Source: UBA830 sp038146925 (GTDB lineage Bacteria > Pseudomonadota > Alphaproteobacteria > MPNO01 > UBA830). From it: a DNA stretch of 64,000 nt. A program made the position numbers and the translations under genes. The DNA lies in NCBI GenBank assembly GCA_038146925.1, contig JAYQSP010000011.1, forward strand, positions 62,001-126,000, written 5' to 3'. Shown here one piece after another: positions 29,697 to 37,986 of the stretch (its first letter is position 1; every line of letters begins with the position of its first letter). The notes under the pieces were generated by a model, which saw only the letters and a list, made by a program, of their open reading frames with translations, made no database searches and was not told the origin of the DNA.

Positions 29697-31703
29697 TCAG
29701 CGGCGCTTGCGCTGGCGGCGGGTCTTGCCCTTCGACTTGGCTTTCGCATTGGGCTTGGGCGGCGGGGCGGGTTTGTCGCCGTTGTCACCGTCGTCGCCGC
29801 TGTCACCGTCGCCCCGACCCTCGCCGTCTTTGTCGGCTTTCTTTTTTCTGTTCCCGCGCGGCGGTGCTTTCGGCGGCTCTTCGTTTATTGCCTCGCCCGA
29901 TGCGGTGATCCCCATCTGGCGCATGATCAGCCACTGCTGACCGATCGAGAGTGTATTGTTCCAGGCCCAGTAGATCACCAGCCCGGCCGGGAAGCCGCCG
30001 AGCAGGAAGGTGAAAACGATCGGCAGCACCATGAATATCTTGGCCTGCATCGGGTCGGCGGGCTGCGGATTCAGCTTCTGCTGCAGGAACATCGTCAGGC
30101 CCATGATGATCGGCCAGATGCCGATATTCACGATGGCCAGAGCCTGCGGCACATCCCAGGGAACAAGTCCGAACAGGATCAGAATGCCGAGCGGATCCGG
30201 CGCCGACAGATCCTGGATCCAGCCGAAAAACGGCGCGTGCCGCATTTCGATGGTGACGAACAGCACCTTGTAGAGGGCGAAGAAGACCGGAATCTGGATC
30301 AGGATGGGGAAACAGCCCGACATCGGGTTTGCCCCTTCCTTCTTGTACAGCTCCATCATCGCCTGGTTCTGGCGCTGTCGGTCGTCCTTATACCGGTCGC
30401 GGATTTCGACCATCTTCGGCTGCAGCTTCTTCAGCCGGCTCATCGAACGATAGGACTTGTTGGCCAGCGGGAAGAACGCGATCTTGATCAGCACCGTCAG
30501 CAGCAGAATGGCGAGCCCGAAATTGCCGAGGATGCGGTTGAAATATTCGATCGCGTAGAAGATCGGCTTGGTCAGATAGTAGAACCAGCCGAAATCGACC
30601 AGCTTGTCGAACACCGGCAGGCCGAGATTGTCGCGGTAGGAATCCAGAAGCCTGACCTCTTTCGCGCCGGCAAAAAGCTTTGTTGCGTACTCGCCCGTCT
30701 GACCCGGGGCCAGCACGCTGGCCGATGCCAGATAATCCGCCTGGTATTTTTCCTTCGCGCCGCGCGGTGCGTTGTGGACCCAGCGACCCTTGTTCTCCGT
30801 TTTCTGATCCGGTACCAGGGCGGTGGCAAAGTACTTCGCCGTGATCCCGATCCAGTTGCTCTGGCCGTCCGGTGCGATCACGCCGTCGTCTTCATCCTGC
30901 AGCGAACTGTAGCTTTCTTCCTGCAGGGTGCCGTCAAAGGCGCCCGTCATGCCTTCGTGCAGGATCCAGAAGCCCGATGTTTCCGGCGTGCCGGTTAGTG
31001 ATATCAGGCCATAGGGATTCAGCGTGACCGATTTATCGCTGCTGTTTTTGACCTGCTGACGGATAGAGAACATGAAGTTCTCGTCGAGCGACACCACCTG
31101 GCTGAATTCAATGCCTTCCGGGTTGGTCCAGCGCAATGTGACCGGCGATCCGACCGACAGCGTATCCCGGTCGGCGGTCCAGACGGTGTCGGCGTCCGGC
31201 ACGGTGATCCCGGCAGTCTGAGACACCCAGCCGAACTGCGCGTAGTATGGGTTCTCCGTATTCAGCGGCGAGAGGATGACGATGTTGGGACTGTCTTTTT
31301 TGATGGTCTGGCGGTAGTTGAGCAGCGTCAGATCGTCGATCAGCGCGCCTTTCAGGCGGATCGATCCGATAACGCGGTCGGTGGCGATCTTGATCCGGGG
31401 AAAGGCGTTCAGGACCGCTTCCCGCGCCACTTTCGGTGCAACGGCGGGCTGTCCCGCGACCGGGGCGGTTGCGCCGGCGGTCGGTGCCGTTCCCGGAACG
31501 CCAGGTGCGGTTGCGGCGGGCGGGGTCGCTCCCGCCGGCACGCCCGGTTGCGCGGGCTGAACGGTCTGGCTCGCTTCCTTGGCCTTCTGCGCCTCACGCG
31601 CGGCGCGTTCCTGCTCCATACGCGGCGCTTCGATGAAAATCTGGAAACCCAGCAGGATGGAGACGCTGAGCACGATCGCCATGATGAGATTGCGTTGTTC
31701 CAT
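29697..31703 (-). CDS. yidC: Membrane protein insertase YidC
   Basis: This 668-residue protein has an N-terminal membrane anchor (residues 7-25), a Pro/Ala-rich linker, a large periplasmic domain and five C-terminal helices. The insertase core includes YKDDRQRQNQAMMELYKKEG, GCFPILIQIPVFFALYKVLF and FPAGLVIYWAWNN. The tail after about residue 600 is long and highly charged (Lys/Arg/Asp/Gly, ending TRRQRKRR), probably a ribosome-binding extension as in other alphaproteobacteria. It is three bases from yidD. Confidence 0.97.
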   Translation of the reverse strand: MEQRNLIMAIVLSVSILLGFQIFIEAPRMEQERAAREAQKAKEASQTVQPAQPGVPAGATPPAATAPGVPGTAPTAGATAPVAGQPAVAPKVAREAVLNAFPRIKIATDRVIGSIRLKGALIDDLTLLNYRQTIKKDSPNIVILSPLNTENPYYAQFGWVSQTAGITVPDADTVWTADRDTLSVGSPVTLRWTNPEGIEFSQVVSLDENFMFSIRQQVKNSSDKSVTLNPYGLISLTGTPETSGFWILHEGMTGAFDGTLQEESYSSLQDEDDGVIAPDGQSNWIGITAKYFATALVPDQKTENKGRWVHNAPRGAKEKYQADYLASASVLAPGQTGEYATKLFAGAKEVRLLDSYRDNLGLPVFDKLVDFGWFYYLTKPIFYAIEYFNRILGNFGLAILLLTVLIKIAFFPLANKSYRSMSRLKKLQPKMVEIRDRYKDDRQRQNQAMMELYKKEGANPMSGCFPILIQIPVFFALYKVLFVTIEMRHAPFFGWIQDLSAPDPLGILILFGLVPWDVPQALAIVNIGIWPIIMGLTMFLQQKLNPQPADPMQAKIFMVLPIVFTFLLGGFPAGLVIYWAWNNTLSIGQQWLIMRQMGITASGEAINEEPPKAPPRGNRKKKADKDGEGRGDGDSGDDGDNGDKPAPPPKPNAKAKSKGKTRRQRKRR

Positions 31704-31706
31704 GAC

Positions 31707-31952
31707 TTAGCGCCTGTCTGCTTCGGGCACGGGGTCGTATCCGCCGCTGCCCCACGGATGACACTTGCCGATCCGCTTCAGCGCCAGCCAGCCTCCGCGG
31801 GCCGCGCCGTGTTCGCGGATCGCCTCGATCGCGTAGCCGGAACAGGTCGGATGAAAGCGGCAGGTTTGCGGCAGGACAGGCGACACGAAAAGCTGGTAGC
31901 CGCGTACGACGCAGATCAGCAAGATGCCGGGTAGTCTTTTCAATCGGTCCAT
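31707..31952 (-). CDS. yidD: Membrane protein insertion efficiency factor YidD
   Basis: This 81-residue protein has [20 protein letters not shown], then [10 protein letters not shown] and [12 protein letters not shown], the complete YidD signature with its three conserved Cys/His-rich positions. It helps YidC-dependent insertion. It sits between rnpA and yidC with tight spacing. Confidence 0.96.
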   Translation of the reverse strand: MDRLKRLPGILLICVVRGYQLFVSPVLPQTCRFHPTCSGYAIEAIREHGAARGGWLALKRIGKCHPWGSGGYDPVPEADRR

Positions 31953-31965
31953 GCCGTCCCGTTTT

Positions 31966-32355
31966 CTAATGCGCCCGGTCGGGGGCGTCGTTGTCGTTAT
32001 TCAACTCGCGCAACGCGCCGAGCTTTTCAAGACCTGTTTTCAGATCTTTCCTAAGCGCCGAAAAGTCACGCGACGGCGTCCCTTTACGTCCGATCAGGAC
32101 ATAATCGTATTCCGTCGACGCGATTGTCGGCAGTATTTCTTCCGCAACCGCGCGCAGTCGCCTGCGGGCGCGGTTGCGCGTCACGGCGTTTCCCACGCGC
32201 TTGCTGACCGTAAGTCCGTAGCGAGGTCCGTTGTCTCCCGTCCGGTCGTCGGACGGTTGGGGCGCGGCCTGGAGAACGATTCCGGGCGCGGCCCATTTGC
32301 GGTTTTCCGCGGCAACTCGAAGGAACTGCCGCCGGGTTTTCAGGCGCTGGATCAT
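31966..32355 (-). CDS. rnpA: Ribonuclease P protein component
   Basis: This 129-residue basic protein shows [11 protein letters not shown] at the start, [20 protein letters not shown] as the RNR motif that contacts RNase P RNA, and [22 protein letters not shown]. It matures tRNA 5' ends together with the RNA subunit, whose gene I do not find here. It follows rpmH by 13 bases. Confidence 0.95.
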   Translation of the reverse strand: MIQRLKTRRQFLRVAAENRKWAAPGIVLQAAPQPSDDRTGDNGPRYGLTVSKRVGNAVTRNRARRRLRAVAEEILPTIASTEYDYVLIGRKGTPSRDFSALRKDLKTGLEKLGALRELNNDNDAPDRAH

Positions 32356-32368
32356 CGCGCCTGCGCAA

Positions 32369-32503
32369 TCAGGCGGACAGACGCTTACGACCCCTGGCGC
32401 GACGGCGGGACAGGACCCGGCGACCGCCTACGGTTTGCTTGCGCGCGCGAAAGCCGTGCCGACGTTTGCGTACGAGGACGCTGGGCTGGAATGTACGTTT
32501 CAA
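32369..32503 (-). CDS. rpmH: 50S ribosomal protein L34
   Basis: This 44-residue protein reads (M)[18 protein letters not shown], then [20 protein letters not shown], the whole L34 pattern. The only start giving the normal length is TTG at 32,503-32,501, preceded at seven bases by GGAG. A longer ATG frame exists but adds 38 unrelated residues that cover the promoter. It heads rpmH-rnpA-yidD-yidC-engB-argB. Confidence 0.95.
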   Translation of the reverse strand: MKRTFQPSVLVRKRRHGFRARKQTVGGRRVLSRRRARGRKRLSA

Positions 32504-32543
32504 GGCTTTCTCCGGCTTCAATCTGGTCGAAAAACTGGCCCGC

Positions 32544-32572
32544 TGTATAGTGTTTTGGCCAAGCCAAGTCAA
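32544..32572 (-). promoter_or_regulatory. Sigma-70-type promoter of the rpmH operon
   Basis: On the minus strand TTGACT (32,572-32,567) and TATACA (32,549-32,544) are 17 bases apart, 41 bases upstream of the rpmH TTG start. This placement also argues against the longer ATG start for rpmH. Confidence 0.75.
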
Positions 32573-32794
32573 CGAAACTGCAACATTCGCCCGAAAGAAC
32601 GAATTTTTACCCTTCACGCTTTGTTGAGAGCGTGTTGATTAGGGTTGTTCTCCGCGAAAATCCAGATATCCGTGTGCGGGCGGCATCCGTCGTCCGTGTG
32701 TCGAAACCGGACAGGCAGTAAGATGACCCTCCACGCTTCCACGCCGTCATCCGACGGGGCTATACAGACAGGAAACCCGTCAAGGGGTGAGGAA

Positions 32795-33553
32795 ATGGCA
32801 GAGAACAGCGCTTCCGAGGCGGATAAACCGGAGAAGAAATCGGGCTTTTCGGCCGGTCGGGTGGTGCCGCTGGTCCTGCTCGCTGTCGGCCTCGCGGCGT
32901 TCTTTGTCTTCGATCTGAACCAATATGTGTCGCTTGATGCCCTGAAGACGCACCGGGAAACGTTGCAGTCGTGGGTCGTAAATTACGGCGTGCTGACGGC
33001 CGCGATTTTCATGCTGGTCTATGCGCTGGCGGTTGCCTTTTCCGTGCCGGGTGCCGTTTTTATCACCATCGCCGGCGGTTTTATGTTCGGCCCGTATCTC
33101 GGTACCGTCTATGTGGTTGTCGGCGCAACGATCGGGGCGGTCGGTGTGTTTCTCGCCGCCAAATACGCGCTCGGCGACGTTCTGCGGGCCAGGGCGGGTC
33201 CCGCCATCAAGCGCATGGAAGCAGGTTTCAGAGAAAACGAGATGAGTTACCTGCTCATCCTGCGTCTGGTGCCGCTGTTTCCGTTCTGGCTGGTCAATCT
33301 GGTGCCGGCGTTTCTCGGCGTCAGCCTACGCACCTATACGATCGGCACCCTGCTCGGCATTATTCCCGGTGCGTTCGTCTATGCGCTGGTCGGTGATGGC
33401 GCCGGCGCGGTTCTGGACGCCGGCGGCGATCTGAACCTCGGCATTATCTTCGAGCCGCGGTTCCTGGCGCCGATCATCGGTCTGGCGGTTCTCGCCTGCA
33501 TTCCCATCGTTTACAAGAAAATCAGGGGACGCAAAGACGTCCCGTCCGGCTGA
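32795..33553 (+). CDS. TVP38/TMEM64 (VTT-domain) membrane protein
   Basis: This 252-residue protein has a short acidic cytoplasmic start, a first helix, then the VTT domain: VYALAVAFSVPGAVFITIAG, GFMFGPYLGTVYVVVGATIG, LRLVPLFPFWLVNLVPAFLG. DedA-related VTT proteins are thought to move lipids or be linked with proton-motive force. The start ATG at 32,795 follows GGGGTGAGGA; longer frames lack homology. A MerA-like flavoenzyme follows after 31 bases, a pairing seen in many genomes. Confidence 0.88.
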   Translation: MAENSASEADKPEKKSGFSAGRVVPLVLLAVGLAAFFVFDLNQYVSLDALKTHRETLQSWVVNYGVLTAAIFMLVYALAVAFSVPGAVFITIAGGFMFGPYLGTVYVVVGATIGAVGVFLAAKYALGDVLRARAGPAIKRMEAGFRENEMSYLLILRLVPLFPFWLVNLVPAFLGVSLRTYTIGTLLGIIPGAFVYALVGDGAGAVLDAGGDLNLGIIFEPRFLAPIIGLAVLACIPIVYKKIRGRKDVPSG

Positions 33554-33584
33554 ACGGGCATTCGATCAACAGAAGGTGTCAAAC

Positions 33585-35009
33585 ATGACGAACGAGATTA
33601 CCGCTGATATATGCGTTATCGGCGGCGGGTCCGGCGGTTTGTCCGTCGCCGCCGGCGCGTCCCAGATGGGGGCCGAGGTCGTCCTCGTCGAAGGCGCGAA
33701 GATGGGCGGCGACTGCCTGAACTACGGCTGCGTGCCGTCCAAGTCGATGATCGCGGCCGCGCATGCGGCGCACGCCATCCGGTCGGCGGACCGGTTCGGT
33801 ATCGATGCCGCGGAACCCAATGTCGATTTCCGGAAAGTGCATGACCACGTGCACGGCGTGATCGGCGCCATCGCGCCGCACGATTCCGTCGAGCGCTTCG
33901 AAGGTCTCGGTGTGCGGGTGATCCAGGAGAAAGGAAAATTCGTCGGCCCCAATCGGGTCCAGGCGGGCGATACCGTCATCACGGCCAAGCGTATTGTCGT
34001 GTCGACCGGTTCCCATGCCGGAGCGCCCCCAATCCCGGGGCTGGACTCCGTGCCTTACCTGACCAACGAAACCGTGTTCGACCGCACCGAGGCGCCGGCG
34101 CATTTGCTGGTGATCGGCGGCGGGCCGATCGGCAGCGAACTGTCCCAGGCACACCGGCGGCTTGGCTGCGACGTTACGATCCTCGATATCGCCAAAACCC
34201 TGAACAACGACGATCCCGAGCTGACCGAAGTCGTCCGCACCCGGATGCTGAAGGAAGGTATCGTCATACGCGAAGAGATCGAAATCCTCAGCGTCGAGAA
34301 AGACGGCGCGGGCGTTGCGGTCAATATCCGGGATAACGGCAAAGAGGAACGCGTCACCGGCTCCGATCTTCTGGTCGCCGCCGGCCGGGTCCCCAATCTC
34401 GACGGGCTGGATCTGGAAGCCGCCGGGATCGAGTACGACAGACGCGGCATCAAGGTCGATGCGCGTTTGCGGACGACGAACAAAAAGGTCTTTGCCATAG
34501 GCGATGCCGCCGGCAGTTTCCAGTTCACCCATGTCGCCGGCTACCACGCCGGCATCGTGATCCGGAACGTGCTGTTCCGTCTGCCGGCCAAGGTCGATTA
34601 TTCGGCGTTGCCGTGGGTCACCTATACCGACCCCGAGCTGGCCCATGTCGGCATGACGGAGAAACAGGCGCGGGAAAAACACGGCGATATCTGCATCCTC
34701 CGGCATCCGTTCGCGGAAAACGACCGCGCCCAGGCCGAACGCGATACCGATGGCCTGGCAAAGATCGTCACCACGGCGAAAGGCGTGATCGTCGGCGCAT
34801 CCATCGTCGGACCGCACGCGGGCGAACTGATCCAGCCCTGGATTCTGCCGATCCAGAAAAAGATGAAGATCGGCGCGGTGGCGGGACTGATCATCCCATA
34901 TCCGACGTTGGGCGAAGTAAACAAGCGCGCCGCCGGCAGCTTCTACACACCGAAACTGTTCAGCGAGAAAACGAAGAAAATCGTCCGTTTCCTTTCGAAA
35001 CTGGGATGA
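33585..35009 (+). CDS. Pyridine nucleotide-disulfide oxidoreductase, MerA-like without mercury-binding tail
   Basis: This 474-residue flavoprotein has the FAD fold (CVIGGGSGGLSVA), the redox pair Cys44/Cys49 in GGDCLNYGCVPSKSM, an NAD(P) fold (VIGGGPIGSELSQA), AIGDAAG and the dimerisation domain. The C-terminal segment is PYPTLGE, where dihydrolipoamide dehydrogenases have a catalytic His; MerA also has Tyr there. The MerA N-terminal metal-binding domain and C-terminal Cys pair are both absent, so mercury reduction is unlikely. The substrate is unknown. The ATG follows an AAGGTG ribosome site. Confidence 0.88.
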   Translation: MTNEITADICVIGGGSGGLSVAAGASQMGAEVVLVEGAKMGGDCLNYGCVPSKSMIAAAHAAHAIRSADRFGIDAAEPNVDFRKVHDHVHGVIGAIAPHDSVERFEGLGVRVIQEKGKFVGPNRVQAGDTVITAKRIVVSTGSHAGAPPIPGLDSVPYLTNETVFDRTEAPAHLLVIGGGPIGSELSQAHRRLGCDVTILDIAKTLNNDDPELTEVVRTRMLKEGIVIREEIEILSVEKDGAGVAVNIRDNGKEERVTGSDLLVAAGRVPNLDGLDLEAAGIEYDRRGIKVDARLRTTNKKVFAIGDAAGSFQFTHVAGYHAGIVIRNVLFRLPAKVDYSALPWVTYTDPELAHVGMTEKQAREKHGDICILRHPFAENDRAQAERDTDGLAKIVTTAKGVIVGASIVGPHAGELIQPWILPIQKKMKIGAVAGLIIPYPTLGEVNKRAAGSFYTPKLFSEKTKKIVRFLSKLG

Positions 35010-35287
35010 CGTTTCGACGCAGTGTCAAATTGTCGATCATCATCTCGCTGATGACCGCGACGCTGGTCTATCTCAGCCTGAAATCGATGGTTGTCCGCCC
35101 GATGCATAACATCACCGACAGTATGGTGCATTTCCGCCGCGACCTGGAAGACGTCCGGAGTCTCAACACCCCGATCGGCGGTACCGAACGCGAGCTCGCG
35201 CAGATGCAGCGGCGTCTACGCGATGCGCTGAAACCGCGGGTCCGGCTAGCTGCCCTGGGTACGGCGAATACTCATCACTCTAAATAA
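35006..35287 (+). pseudogene. Histidine kinase fragment (membrane helix plus HAMP only)
   Basis: The 93-residue frame has one hydrophobic helix (IIISLMTATLVYLSL) followed by MVVRPMHNITDSMVHFRRDL, a HAMP domain, and ends MQRRLRDALKPRVRLAALGTA before a nonsense tail. In sensor kinases of this type the next residues would be VTKINHDLRNIL, the phospho-acceptor helix, and a sensor domain would precede the helix. Both are missing. Its ATG overlaps the flavoenzyme stop, but that may be coincidence of the deletion. Confidence 0.65.
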
Positions 35288-35482
35288 CAGGTGGTGACGG
35301 GAAGGTGTTCGTTTTCAGTCTCCCGGTCGAATAAAAGCGTGAACGCGCGCGCTTTGCCCATATGACATCTCCCAGGTCCGATAATCCCGACCACCTGGTA
35401 ATGCGGCAGAGTAGCCGTTGCACCGGCCGGTCTGACCGAGTATCTATTTTCCCGTCACAAAGGATCGACAGCGGAACGTATC

Positions 35483-35671
35483 ATGACCAATTTTTCGAAC
35501 TGGGTTCTCGGCTTCTGCGCGGCCATTATGGGCGTTGGCGGATTGTTCGTCGCCTCGCATGCTGGCCACGGCGTCGGTTATTGGGGTGGCTTGGCAGTTT
35601 TCCTGTTCGCCGTGCTGTTTGTCTTCTTTCTGATTCGCACGACGCTTGATCACGACGAAGCCGGACACTAG
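35483..35671 (+). CDS. Small two-helix membrane protein, unknown function
   Basis: This 62-residue protein has two hydrophobic helices, WVLGFCAAIMGVGGLFVAS and GGLAVFLFAVLFVFFLI, joined by HAGHGVGYW. Similar short proteins with a GHG turn occur in Rhodospirillales-like genomes without an assigned role. The stop overlaps the converging MFS gene by four bases. The 195 bases before it contain nothing I recognise. Confidence 0.55.
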   Translation: MTNFSNWVLGFCAAIMGVGGLFVASHAGHGVGYWGGLAVFLFAVLFVFFLIRTTLDHDEAGH

Positions 35672-36813
35672 TCACCGGCGCTGTGGATCAACCCGGCGAG
35701 CCACAATGCGACCGCCCCTCCGGCGGCCGACAGCAGTGTCATCGCGTAGAACGCCTCGCCGCCGTACCCGGCATACAGCCAGCCCGTCACCAGCATCATC
35801 AATCCCATCACCAATCCGATCGCAAAGCCCGAATAAAGGCCCTGCGCCGATGCCGACATGCGTTCCGGCACGGTGCGCAGCATGTGGTGCATCGCCGCCA
35901 GATGCGCCGCGCCGAAGGTCAGGCCATGCAGCCACTGAGTTGCGAACAGCGTGGTCAAATCCGTGGTGTTCGCCAGGATCGCCCAGCGGACGACGCCGGC
36001 GGCGGCGGAGATGTACATCAGACGGATCGGGCTGACGCGCGCGACCACGGCGCCGGAAAACGCGAAGAGAATGATTTCGGCGATCACGCCTTCCGCCCAC
36101 AGCGCGCCGATCACGTCGTCCGCGATACCGGCGTCGCGCCAGTGGATCGTACCGAAGACATACAGGACGGCATGGCTCGACTGCAGCAGGCTCACGGCGG
36201 CGATGAACACCAGGAAGCGTTTCTGGCGCAGCAGCGCGAAAGCCGGGAAACGCACATCGGGCACGGTTGCCGGGTCACGGGTCGGGCGCTCCGGCAGTCC
36301 GAACCCGGCGATGAAGGCGGCGATCATGGCCGCGACGATCATCCACAGGATCGCCGCGTCGCCGGTTTCCTCGACCACCCAGCCGCCGGCATAGGCGGCG
36401 AGGATGAACGTGATAGATCCCCACAGCCGGACACGCCCGTAGTCGAAGCCGTGCTCCACCGACGCGCGCGAGGCCAGGTTTTCGCCCAGCGGAATCAGCG
36501 CCATGAACATAGCGCTGGCCGCGACGTTGACGACGAACAGCATCCAGAACCCGTCGGCGATGCCGAACAGCGCGTAGGTTACCACGCCGCCGCCGGCGGC
36601 AATCATGATGATCTTCTTATTCGCGCCCGACCGGTCGGCGAAGTGGGCGATGAACGGGTTGGCAAAGGCGCGGATCCACACGCCGACCGACAGGATCAGG
36701 CTGATCTCCGCCGCGTCGAGGCCGCGGAATTTCAGCCAGGCCGGCCAGAACGGCAGATGAATGCCGACGGCAAGAAAGATCGCGGCGTAATAGAAGGAAA
36801 AGCGGACGGCCAT
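35668..36813 (-). CDS. MFS transporter, 3-phenylpropionate/HcaT-like
   Basis: This 381-residue protein has about twelve hydrophobic segments. The start RFSFYYAAIFLAVGIHLPFW, the loop FIAHFADRSGANKKII and YGRVRLWGSITFILAAYAGG are characteristic of the HcaT/MFS_1-like branch. Members import phenylpropionate or nucleosides. With aromatic oxygenases elsewhere in the window an aromatic acid is plausible, but that is an inference. Confidence 0.75.
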   Translation of the reverse strand: MAVRFSFYYAAIFLAVGIHLPFWPAWLKFRGLDAAEISLILSVGVWIRAFANPFIAHFADRSGANKKIIMIAAGGGVVTYALFGIADGFWMLFVVNVAASAMFMALIPLGENLASRASVEHGFDYGRVRLWGSITFILAAYAGGWVVEETGDAAILWMIVAAMIAAFIAGFGLPERPTRDPATVPDVRFPAFALLRQKRFLVFIAAVSLLQSSHAVLYVFGTIHWRDAGIADDVIGALWAEGVIAEIILFAFSGAVVARVSPIRLMYISAAAGVVRWAILANTTDLTTLFATQWLHGLTFGAAHLAAMHHMLRTVPERMSASAQGLYSGFAIGLVMGLMMLVTGWLYAGYGGEAFYAMTLLSAAGGAVALWLAGLIHSAGD

Positions 36814-36911
36814 GCTGCGGGCGGTTTAGCAGCTTGGGGCCTGCGTGTCGCGCCCGCTCTGCGTTGCCAATTTGCACTCTCCCCCTTGGGGGCGAGGGGG
36901 TTTTTTTGCCG

Positions 36912-37100
36912 TCAAATCGGCATCGCGATGCGCAGGTGACCGGATTCCTGATCGCTGTTCAGAAGATCGACACGCTTTGATGCGATGGCAAAACCGTCCC
37001 CCTCGGCGACCAGGGCCCATGTCACATGGGCCGAAAACATCCTCTGCTCGTCACGGCGGTATTCGACGAACAGCAGGCTCGCCTTTGCCGTCAGGGTGTC
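36912..37100 (-). pseudogene. C-terminal remnant of a ring-hydroxylating dioxygenase beta subunit
   Basis: Ending at TGA 36,914-36,912, the frame reads GDTLTAKASLLFVEYRRDEQ, then AHVTWALVAEGDGFAIASKR and VDLLNSD. This is the last third of an aromatic dioxygenase small subunit. Upstream it runs into an unrelated secreted-protein gene in another frame at about 37,100, so the first two thirds and any alpha subunit are gone. It differs from the intact beta subunit at 15,856. Confidence 0.6.
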
Positions 37101-37722
37101 GCCGGCATCGCTCCCGACCTGTCGATGGTGAAAAGGGTGCCGAATTCGTCGAACTTCAGCACATTGTCCAGGGAGCCTGCGCCCGTCATCGGGGTCGGGA
37201 TTGATGTCAGCAGGCCGGTCGTCCGGTCCACCGTGGCGATAGCAGCGATGTCGTGCATGGACAGCGAGCCGGTTCCGTCGAAGGCCAGACCGGTGCCGAG
37301 ATCGATCGTGACAAGGTCGTCTTGGATCGTACGGGCTTCGCTCCGACCGTATAAAATTCCCGATGAATCAAACGAGCTATCGGGAACCTGCGCGCCCGAG
37401 TTTCCGATCATGGTTACCGCGCCCGTGCCCTTGTTGATCGAAATCAGCTGCGTCGCGCCCGATCCGAACAAGTTGCTGACATGGCCGTGCAAATCGCCAG
37501 TGACGGGATTTACCGCAAGTCCCGTGACATGGGAAAAACCGGTCGCACCGATCAGTGTCGCAGTCGCGGTCGAAGTGTCGAGCGCGTAAAGCGACGAGCT
37601 CGCGCCCGACGCACCCGTGATGGCGTACATGACGCCTGCGTGCGCTTTTGGCGCCGCGCAAAAAAAGCGGCCGCACAGATGACGCCCGTAAGATATCGTT
37701 TCGCCTGTATTCGGAACGACAT
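37091..37722 (-). pseudogene. Secreted beta-propeller-like protein, frameshifted and 3'-truncated
   Basis: From ATG 37,722, preceded by a GGGAGG ribosome site, the frame reads a signal peptide MSFRIQAKRYLTGVICAAAF. After one base of slippage in a seven-T run (37,666-37,660) it continues CAAPKAHA, GVMYAITGASGA. The body has LYALDTSTATATLIGATGF, VTGLAVNPVTGDLHG and QLISINKGTGAVTMIG, like DUF4394-type or propeller proteins. It ends at 37,091, where the dioxygenase remnant begins. The frameshift may be a read error, a mutation or transcriptional slippage. Confidence 0.55.
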
Positions 37723-37986
37723 ATCAACCTCCCCCTCCCACTGGCTGTACGCGTGAAAAATCCGTTGTCAGACTGTACGCAAGCTTTGTGCCACGAAATT
37801 ATTTGCCATGTTTTTCAACATGGTACCGAAATGCCGTATGTTTTGTTTTGTAAAACCGTAAAAATCATCGACGCCCCGGGGAGGGGTTTTCCGCCGCCGA
37901 AACGCCGGGCCGGCGGGGTGCGGCCTAGATCAGCCTGGCCTTCCATGCTATCGGACAGACACACAAAGGGATGAGGGACAGCAGCT

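Noticed and set aside
33585..35009. Mercuric reductase merA
   Set aside because: The N-terminal metal-binding domain and C-terminal Cys pair are both missing, and no merR/merT is nearby.
35006..35287. Second selenoprotein or read-through gene
   Set aside because: The frame ends in TAA, the homology is lost before the stop, and nothing resembling a kinase follows in any frame.
36881..36907. CCCCC...GGGGG followed by seven T, like a terminator
   Set aside because: It points in plus direction, but no plus-strand gene ends there. On the minus strand, where the dioxygenase remnant ends, the T run is on the wrong side.
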